The translations under genes and the position numbers were made by a program. This document shows positions 58,271 to 64,000 of a stretch of 64,000 nucleotides of DNA, in pieces; within the stretch, counting starts at the first letter, position 1; each line of letters opens with the position of its first letter. The DNA lies in assembly GCF_023734115.1 (NCBI RefSeq), contig NZ_AP025737.1, positions 930,001 to 994,000 on the forward strand, read 5' to 3'. This stretch comes from Herbiconiux sp. L3-i23 (GTDB lineage Bacteria > Actinomycetota > Actinomycetes > Actinomycetales > Microbacteriaceae). The notes beneath the pieces are model-generated. The model was given only the letters and a program-made list of their open reading frames with translations. It did not search any database and was not told the DNA's origin.

Positions 58271-58370
58271 TTCCGCATTCCACGGTTGGGCAAGAACGGG
58301 TGGCGGAAAAGCGGTGCCCGATGACCGGCAACGTGTAGGCGCGCCCGCGCCCGAGCGCCACACTGGTCGC

Positions 58371-58697
58371 ATGAGCGAGAAGCCTGCCGTCGTCCGGATG
58401 TGGCGCGGCATCATCCGCACCGAAGACCGCGACCGATACTCGCGGTATGTCGAGGAGACCGGGATCGACGCCTACCGGTCGACTCCCGGCAACCGGGGCG
58501 CCGAGATCCTCCTCCGCGACCTCGGCGACGGCCGCACCGAGATCGTCACCGTGTCGAGATGGGACTCGCTCGAGTCGATCCGGGCGTTCGCCGGAGACGA
58601 CGTCGGGGTCGCCGTGTTCTATCCGGAAGACGACGAATTCCTTCTCGAGCGCGACCTCACCGTCACCCACTTCACCGAGTGGACGCACCCCGGATAG
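58371..58697 (+). CDS. Antibiotic biosynthesis monooxygenase-like (ABM) protein
   Basis: 108 residues, a dimeric ferredoxin-like alpha+beta fold: MWRGIIRTEDRDRYSRYVEETG, RDLGDGRTEIVTVSRWDSLESIRAFAG (split between strand and helix) and VFYPEDDEFLLER. Such proteins range from quinone monooxygenases to stress proteins; no catalytic assignment is possible. CACACT 6 bases before the ATG suggests leaderless expression. Confidence 0.75.
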   Translation: MSEKPAVVRMWRGIIRTEDRDRYSRYVEETGIDAYRSTPGNRGAEILLRDLGDGRTEIVTVSRWDSLESIRAFAGDDVGVAVFYPEDDEFLLERDLTVTHFTEWTHPG

Positions 58698-58743
58698 CGC
58701 CGGCTCACGGCGGGCATTCACCGACCGTCCATAGCCTCGAGCG

Positions 58744-59139
58744 GTGCCGAATCTGATCGACCGCATCGCCGCCAGCCGCTACGTCTCCTTGACGACCTTC
58801 CGCCGCAGCGGGGTCGCCGTGTCGACCCCGGTGTGGATCGCCCGGGACGCCGGACGGCCGACGCTCGTCGTCATCACCACGAGCGACGCGGGCAAGGCGA
58901 AGCGGCTGCGCAACGACCCCCGTATCACGCTGCGTCCGTGCGACATCCGAGGGCGGGTGCCCGGCAACGCCCGCATCGTCTCCGCGACCGCCGAGGTCGT
59001 CGACGATCCCGACGAGGTCGAGGCGATCGCCAGGAATCTGCTGCACAAGTACGGCATCCAGTTCCGGCTGTACCGCTTCGTCGAGCGCCTCATCCCGCAC
59101 GACGGGCACGACGTCATCCTGCGCATCACTCTCGACTGA
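58744..59139 (+). CDS. PPOX-class F420-dependent oxidoreductase-like protein
   Basis: 131 residues, split-barrel flavin/F420-binding fold: ASRYVSLTTFRRSGVAVSTPVW (broken at the loop) then VVITTSDAGKAKRLRNDPRI. The GKAKRLRNDP segment is typical of the F420-binding PPOX group. The GTG start lies 6 bases after TAGCCT with no ribosome binding site. Probably reduces a small molecule; substrate unknown. Confidence 0.85.
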   Translation: MPNLIDRIAASRYVSLTTFRRSGVAVSTPVWIARDAGRPTLVVITTSDAGKAKRLRNDPRITLRPCDIRGRVPGNARIVSATAEVVDDPDEVEAIARNLLHKYGIQFRLYRFVERLIPHDGHDVILRITLD

Positions 59140-59263
59140 CGGCGACGACCGGGGACCGGGATGCTTCGGGACCTCCAAAGCCTGCGAACTTGACGACACG
59201 GCCCGCTGTAGGAGGCCGACAGCGAAGGTGCGACCCGCGCGCGCCGCTCGTAGAGTGCGGCGG

Positions 59264-59821
59264 GTGAATCCGATCCGCCGCTTCCTCCGGCTCCTCTGGC
59301 TGTCGATCACCGCGAAGCGCCGCCCGCGGCTCGGTATCCACGACGTCGCGCGGATGAGCGCGCGGGTCTGGCCAACCGACCTCGACGAACTGCGCCATGT
59401 GAACAACGGCGTCTACCTGTCGATGATGGATCACCCGCGGCTGGACCTCCTGCAGCGGTCGGGGGTGTGGGCGAAGATGCAGCAGGCGGGCGTCTACCCG
59501 GTGGTCGCCTCGCAGACCATCACGTACCGCAAGTCGCTGAAGCTTTGGCAGCGATACGACATCGAGAGCCGCATCATCGGCTACGACGAACGCGCCGTCT
59601 TCGTCGAACAGCGCTTCGTCGTCGGCGGCGAGATCTACGCTCGCGCCATCGTGAAAGGACGCTTCTTGCGCCGCACCGGGGGAGTCGTCGGCACCGCGGA
59701 GCTCGCCGAGCTCACCGGCATCGACACCGCGTCGATGCCCGTGCCGGCGTGGCTGCACGACTGGTCGGAGCACGTCGCACTGCCCTCCACCCGCCAGCCG
59801 GCCCCGAGCCTTTGGGACTGA
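59264..59821 (+). CDS. Hotdog-fold acyl-CoA thioesterase-like protein
   Basis: 185 residues. LDELRHVNNGVYLSMMDHPRLDLL matches the 4-hydroxybenzoyl-CoA thioesterase group, with Asp replaced by conserved His/Asn around the active site. An N-terminal hydrophobic stretch (FLRLLWLSI) may sit at the membrane. GTG 59264 is chosen because TAGAGT lies 7 bases upstream. Substrate not deducible. Confidence 0.8.
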   Translation: MNPIRRFLRLLWLSITAKRRPRLGIHDVARMSARVWPTDLDELRHVNNGVYLSMMDHPRLDLLQRSGVWAKMQQAGVYPVVASQTITYRKSLKLWQRYDIESRIIGYDERAVFVEQRFVVGGEIYARAIVKGRFLRRTGGVVGTAELAELTGIDTASMPVPAWLHDWSEHVALPSTRQPAPSLWD

Positions 59822-59837
59822 ATCGACCCTCGCGGCG

Positions 59838-60404
59838 TCAGCGGAACGAGGCGCGTGCGTCGATCACGCGCGTGCCGGCCGCCCAGTCGTGCGGTCCGCG
59901 ACGCTGGGGCGCGAACGCGACGCAGGCGACGTAGACGAGCGGGAGCAGGTCGACGACGACCAGCCCGATGAGCAGTGGCTCGGGGAACCGGGTCTCGCCG
60001 GTCGTCGACCAGGCGACGGTCTGCCACACGACGAAGTGGGCGAGCTCCCAGGGGATCAGCTTCACCACCGTGCGCACGAGGATCCGCCATCGCTGCGGCC
60101 GGCCCGCGTCGCGAGCACGCACCACGGCGAGCCCGAGTGCCCGTTTGCCCACCGTGGCCTGCCGCGGCCCCGACTCGCAGGCGAACAGATAGACCCCGAC
60201 CGGCAGCACCAGCAGCACGAAGCCGAGCAGCTGAGCCACCGCGGTGCCGGCCGCCAGCCAGTTCGGCAACGAGCCGGTCGTGAAGAGGACCGCGAGGGAA
60301 CCGAGCCCGAGCACCGCCATCCACGCGAGGATCAGCAGGTAGTCGATCAGCAGCGCCGCGATGCGCCGGAGGAACCGCGGCGCGGTCGGGGGTGCTGCGG
60401 TCAC
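59838..60404 (-). CDS. RDD-family membrane protein
   Basis: 188 residues with about four membrane segments. The RDD-type first helix is FLRRIAALLIDYLLIL; the second part has QATVGKRALGLAVVRA and a late basic loop FAPQRRGPHDWAAGTRVI. Function is uncertain; some RDD proteins are ion exchangers. The GTG start overlaps the stop of the upstream 88-residue gene by four bases. Confidence 0.87.
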   Translation of the reverse strand: MTAAPPTAPRFLRRIAALLIDYLLILAWMAVLGLGSLAVLFTTGSLPNWLAAGTAVAQLLGFVLLVLPVGVYLFACESGPRQATVGKRALGLAVVRARDAGRPQRWRILVRTVVKLIPWELAHFVVWQTVAWSTTGETRFPEPLLIGLVVVDLLPLVYVACVAFAPQRRGPHDWAAGTRVIDARASFR

Positions 60405-60667
60405 CGCCCGTGGCGGGACAGGATGGCGTCGACGTCGATCTGGGCGAGCAGACCGCGCCAGTCGACGCGGCGGGCAGACTCGACGGCATCGGGGTCGGCG
60501 AAGACCTTGCCGTTGCGGTGCACTTCGACGCCCATCGGCGCGAGGCGGTTGAGTTCGGCGAGCACCTCGTCGTCGACCGCCTCGGTGTCGAAGTCGGCTC
60601 CGACCTCGGCGATGTAGTCGGCTGAGACCGTGTACGACACGATCGTGTCGAGATCCACCTGTGCCAT
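60401..60667 (-). CDS. Small hypothetical protein coupled to RDD gene
   Basis: 88 residues, acidic and soluble. It has a valyl-rich start (MAQVDLDTIVSYTVSADYI) and LNRLAPMGVEVHRNGKVFAD in the middle. AAGGAG lies 7 bases before the ATG. No family recognised. GTGA overlap with the RDD gene suggests joint synthesis. Confidence 0.7.
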   Translation of the reverse strand: MAQVDLDTIVSYTVSADYIAEVGADFDTEAVDDEVLAELNRLAPMGVEVHRNGKVFADPDAVESARRVDWRGLLAQIDVDAILSRHGR

Positions 60668-60749
60668 CGATGCTCCTTCTGCTCGTGAGTCAGGTCTCCA
60701 CCGTGGCACGGACCGGCCGCCGACGCCACGTGCCTTCACCATCCGGTGC

Positions 60750-62369
60750 TCACGACCCGGCGCTCTCGGTGAGCGGGGACGGCACCTCGGCGAGCCGACC
60801 GTCCGCGAGCTCCCACCATCTCTCGACTCCGATGCGCCCGAGGAAGTCGTGGTCATGGCTCACGACGATCATGGCGCCGGTGTACGCGCGGAGGGCGCCG
60901 ACGAGCTGATCGACGCTTCGCAGGTCGAGGCTGTTCGTCGGCTCGTCGAGCAGCAGCAGCTGTGCCGGCGGATCGGCGAGCAGCACCCGCGCGAGCGCGA
61001 CGCGGAAGCGCTGCCCGCCCGACAGTGTGGACACCGTCCGCGTGACGGCGTCGCCACGGAGGAGGAACCGGGCGAGCCGGGACCGCACCTCCAGCGGCGT
61101 CGCGTCCGGCGCCGCCGCCCGCACCACCTCGAGCACGGTCTCGTCCTCGGGGAGCCGGATGCGCTGGGCGAGGTACCCGATCCGGTCGGTGAGCGTCGTG
61201 ACGGTCGCACCGCTCCGGCGCTCTCCGACACCGGCGATGGTGTCGAGCAGAGTCGTCTTGCCGGCTCCGTTCGGTCCCGTCAGCGCGATGCGTTCCGGCC
61301 CCTGCACGAGGAGGGGCGGATCGATGCCCGTGATCTCGAGGATGCGACGTCGCGACGCCACACCGGGGTCCGGCAGGTCGATGTCGATCGACTCGTCATC
61401 GCGCAGTTGCTCCTCGGCCCGCGCGACGGCCGAGGACGCGGCGTCCACCTTGCCCTCCGCCTCCCCTCGGAGCCGCCCCGCCGAGACCTCGGCCTGCATC
61501 TTCTTGCCGCCGACGATGATGCGGGGGATGCCGCCGTTCGCCGCCTTCGCCTTCGCGGTTCGGGCCCGTCGGGCGAGTTTCACCTGAGTTTCGGCGAGCT
61601 GCCGCTTCTCGACGCGCAGCTGTTGCTCGGCCGATCGGACCGCCCGTTCAGCGGCCTCCTGCTGCTCGTCGAGGTACTCCTCGTAGGCGCTGAAGGGCCC
61701 GCCGTACGTGGTCAGCGCACCGTCGCGCAGTTCGGCCGTCTCGTCGAGTCGGTCGAGCAGTTCGCGGTCGTGACTGACGACGATGAGGGCGCCGCGCCAG
61801 GAGTCGACGAGCGCGAACAGACGCTCCCGGGCGCCGCGGTCGAGGTTGTTGGTCGGTTCGTCGAGCAACGCGATATCGGGCCCGGTGAGCCGCAGCTCGG
61901 CGACCCCGAGCAGGATCGCCTCGCCGCCGGACACCGCCGACAGTGGGCGATCGACCGCATCGGCGGGCAGCCCGATCTCCAGCAGCGCCTCGTCGACTCG
62001 GTGCTCGATGTCCCATGCGTCGCCGACCGCGTCGAAGTCGGCGGGGTCGATACTGCCGCCCTCGATGGAACGGAGCGCGTCGAGGGTCCGCCGGACGCCG
62101 AGCGCATCGGCGACCGTTCCGCCCTGCAGCGGCAGCGACTGAGGGAGCACGCCGATCGTGCCGGAACGCTGCACCCGCCCGCTCGTCGGCGTCAGCTCGC
62201 CCGCGAGAACGCGCAGCAGCGTCGTCTTGCCCGAGCCGTTCTGCCCGACGAGCCCGGTGCGGGCGCGGGAGAAGGCGCCGGAGATGTCGTGGAACGCCCG
62301 GGTGCCGTCGGGCCAGGTGAGGCCGAGCTCGGTGAGCACGATCGAGGGCGTGGAAGAAGGATGGGCCAT
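60750..62369 (-). CDS. ABC-F family ATPase
   Basis: 539 residues with two ABC domains and no membrane segments. The first has Walker A GQNGSGKTT (about 42-50), SGGEA and LLDEPTNNLD. The charged linker (about 235-300) contains RRARTAKAKAANGG. The second has Walker A GPNGAGKTT, LSGGQRFRVALARVLL and LLLDEPTNSLD. ABC-F proteins act on the ribosome as translation factors or in antibiotic resistance. AGGAG lies 5 bases before the ATG. An 11-codon upstream ORF with its own ribosome binding site and a divergent drug exporter support a resistance role (inference). Confidence 0.92.
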   Translation of the reverse strand: MAHPSSTPSIVLTELGLTWPDGTRAFHDISGAFSRARTGLVGQNGSGKTTLLRVLAGELTPTSGRVQRSGTIGVLPQSLPLQGGTVADALGVRRTLDALRSIEGGSIDPADFDAVGDAWDIEHRVDEALLEIGLPADAVDRPLSAVSGGEAILLGVAELRLTGPDIALLDEPTNNLDRGARERLFALVDSWRGALIVVSHDRELLDRLDETAELRDGALTTYGGPFSAYEEYLDEQQEAAERAVRSAEQQLRVEKRQLAETQVKLARRARTAKAKAANGGIPRIIVGGKKMQAEVSAGRLRGEAEGKVDAASSAVARAEEQLRDDESIDIDLPDPGVASRRRILEITGIDPPLLVQGPERIALTGPNGAGKTTLLDTIAGVGERRSGATVTTLTDRIGYLAQRIRLPEDETVLEVVRAAAPDATPLEVRSRLARFLLRGDAVTRTVSTLSGGQRFRVALARVLLADPPAQLLLLDEPTNSLDLRSVDQLVGALRAYTGAMIVVSHDHDFLGRIGVERWWELADGRLAEVPSPLTESAGS

Positions 62370-62439
62370 GAGGGCTCCTGGATGTCAGTGGCGGATGCTG
62401 ACACAGAAGCCGGAGGATGCGTCGCCGGCGGTCGTCTGG

Positions 62440-62475
62440 TCAGCGGGTGGTCGCTGAGCTGACGAAGAGCTTCAC
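62440..62475 (-). CDS. Candidate leader peptide of the ABC-F gene (MKLFVSSATTR)
   Basis: GTG at 62475 opens an 11-codon ORF ending TGA at 62440, 70 bases before the ABC-F start. GGAAGG lies 6 bases upstream. Ribosome stalling on such leaders controls many ABC-F and Erm resistance genes; here this is inferred from layout only. Confidence 0.5.
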   Translation of the reverse strand: MKLFVSSATTR

Positions 62476-62495
62476 CGGTTTCCTTCCATCGGGAG

Positions 62496-62514
62496 CACGT
62501 GCCTCTGGCACGTG
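62496..62514. promoter_or_regulatory. Hairpin upstream of ABC-F leader peptide
   Basis: A perfect 8-bp stem CACGTGCC / GGCACGTG (62496-62503 with 62507-62514) with 3-base loop, 21 bases before the leader start. After the leader, TGTCAG-N9-CTGACA forms a second stem ending just before the ABC-F ribosome binding site. Confidence 0.5.
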
Positions 62515-62669
62515 TCGGATGCTGCACGATTGCGCCGGTCGGAATAAACCGACCTCGACGATGGTCGCATCCAGAACGGGATCGGGCAAGCGTCGTCCGT
62601 GTCGCGGGTGCCTGAGTGAAGGGCGCCGGAACGAAGTCGGGTCACCCGAGGAAGCAGGCAGCGCGCGAC

Positions 62670-64000
62670 ATGGACGGGTCGGACACCGGGACGCGCAGGA
62701 ATCTGACCCGGATGCCCGATCCGCGGCTCGTGATCGGCGTGCTCGCCCTCGCCGGCATGAGCGCCTCGTTCATGCAGACCATCGTGCTGCCGATCCAGTC
62801 GGAACTCCCGGAGCTGCTCGACGCGAGCAGGTCCGACACCGCCTGGGTGATCACGGCGACGCTGCTGAGCGCCTCGGTGGTCACGCCGATCGCCGGCCGC
62901 CTCGGCGACATGTACGGCAAGCGACGCGTCGCCCTCGCGCTGCTCGCGGTCCTGGTCGCGGGCTCAGTCGTCGCCGCCCTGTCGACCAGTGTGGCGATGC
63001 TGATCGCGGGGCGTGCGCTGCAAGGAGCGGTGATCGGCGTCATCCCGCTCGGTATCTCGATCCTCCGCGACGTGCTGCACGAGGATCGGCTGGGCGGGGC
63101 GATCGCGCTGATGAGCGCCACGCTCGGGGTGGGTGGCGCGATCGGCCTCCCGATCAGTGCCATCGTCAGCGAGAACCTCGACTGGCACGCCCTGTTCTGG
63201 CTCGCCGCAGCGCTCGGCTCGCTCAACTTGGTGCTCGTGCTCGCCGTCGTTCCGGTGAGCGTCATCCGCACTCCGGGGCGGTTCGACTGGCTCGGCGCCA
63301 TCGGTCTGACGATCGGCCTCGGGACGCTGCTGCTCGCGCTGTCGCGCGGCAACGAGTGGGGCTGGGGCTCGCCGATCACCCTCGGGCTGGCGGGAGGCGG
63401 AGTCGCCGTGCTCGCGATCTGGGGCGCGCTCGAGCTGCGGACGCGTGATCCGCTCGTCGATCTGCGCGTCGCGGCGCGGCCGCCGGTGCTGCTGACGAAC
63501 CTCGCCTCGGTGGCGTTCGGCTTCGCGTTGTTCTCGGCGAACATCGTGTTCCCGCAGCTGCTCGAGCTGCCGGTCGCGACGGGTGTCGGCCTCGGCCTGG
63601 GCCTGCTGGCCGCCAGCCTCGTGCTGATGCCGTCGGGCCTCACGATGATGGTGATGGCGCCGATCGCGGCGCGACTGCAGCGCCGTTTCGGGCCGCGTCT
63701 GCTGCTCATCACCGGCGCGCTGATCCTGGTGGTCAGCTACGGGATCTCGTACTTCTTCGCCGTCGGCTGGTGGCAGGTGCTCGTCATCAACGTGCTGATC
63801 GGCGTCGGCATCGGATTGGGGTACGCGGCGATGCCGACGCTCATCATGCGAGCCGTGCCGGCGACCGAGACGGCGGCGGCGAACGGCTTGAACTCGCTGA
63901 TGCGTTCGCTCGGAACGAGCCTCGCGTCAGCGGCGATCGGAGCTCTCCTCGCGGTCTACTCCGTCGAGGTCGACGGAGTGCAGCTGCCGACCGCCGAGGG
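62670..64000 (+). CDS. MFS drug exporter, DHA2-like (cut at window end)
   Basis: The frame stays open from ATG 62670 to the window edge (443 codons). The protein begins MDGSDTGTRRNLTRMPDPRL. Membrane helices follow, with MFS motif A in GRLGDMYGKRRV (about 75-86) and about twelve segments so far; the last complete part is NGLNSLMRSLGTSLASAAIG. The size and topology fit the 14-helix DHA2 group of multidrug exporters. A GTG 18 codons earlier (62616) is a possible alternative start. It is divergent from the ABC-F gene. Confidence 0.88.
   Translation, partial: MDGSDTGTRRNLTRMPDPRLVIGVLALAGMSASFMQTIVLPIQSELPELLDASRSDTAWVITATLLSASVVTPIAGRLGDMYGKRRVALALLAVLVAGSVVAALSTSVAMLIAGRALQGAVIGVIPLGISILRDVLHEDRLGGAIALMSATLGVGGAIGLPISAIVSENLDWHALFWLAAALGSLNLVLVLAVVPVSVIRTPGRFDWLGAIGLTIGLGTLLLALSRGNEWGWGSPITLGLAGGGVAVLAIWGALELRTRDPLVDLRVAARPPVLLTNLASVAFGFALFSANIVFPQLLELPVATGVGLGLGLLAASLVLMPSGLTMMVMAPIAARLQRRFGPRLLLITGALILVVSYGISYFFAVGWWQVLVINVLIGVGIGLGYAAMPTLIMRAVPATETAAANGLNSLMRSLGTSLASAAIGALLAVYSVEVDGVQLPTAE

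Overview
The window comes from a high-GC Gram-positive chromosome, most likely an actinobacterium of the Microbacteriaceae (inference from GC-rich codon use, LigD/Ku, a MarP-type protease, actinobacterial HelD, and many leaderless genes whose -10 box TAnnnT lies 6-7 bp before an ATG or GTG). I see no rRNA, tRNA, phage genes, transposase or CRISPR array.

Region 1 (1-19,918) is carbohydrate uptake and catabolism. Three ABC importers each have one lipoprotein binding protein and two MalFG-type permeases. The first (30-3,260, +) is followed by an FAD oxidoreductase. The second (11,182-7,347, -) is followed by a GHL6-like glycoside hydrolase and is probably repressed by the LacI regulator at 11,348-12,316. 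The third (12,573-15,874, +) is translationally coupled to an FGGY kinase and followed by two class II aldolases, with a convergent DeoR regulator. The natural substrates cannot be read from the sequence.

Region 2 (20,010-31,916): a FAD/Rieske oxidoreductase, a SNF2-type helicase, a 1.1 kb intergenic array of 126-bp and 66-bp palindromic elements, a prolyl oligopeptidase, three 56-bp palindromes, a maltokinase, small proteins, and a phosphate transporter (PiT) unit that includes a CHAD-domain protein.

Region 3 (31,927-44,876): aspartate ammonia-lyase, an operon of an acidic small protein, a LEA/YtxH-like protein and a zinc alcohol dehydrogenase, a divergent NHEJ module (LigD-YihY and Ku), an SDR divergent from an SMP-30 lactonase, and a class A beta-lactamase divergent from a PrsW protease.

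Region 4 (44,873-64,000) is mostly housekeeping and stress genes: M50-like protease, FKBP, FMN reductase with divergent MarR, HelD, VanZ, siderophore-interacting protein, MarP, Apt, dienelactone hydrolase, a LysR-effector-domain protein divergent from DUF5997, a second repeat cluster, an MFS exporter, rpsO, small enzymes, an RDD protein, and an ABC-F ATPase with a candidate leader peptide divergent from a DHA2 exporter cut by the window end.

The least explained signals are non-coding: five strictly 126-bp palindromes in a higher-order array, several other intergenic palindrome families, two leaderless mini-ORFs just ahead of genes that lack a ribosome binding site, the ABC-F leader, and a divergent gene pair whose two -10 boxes overlap.
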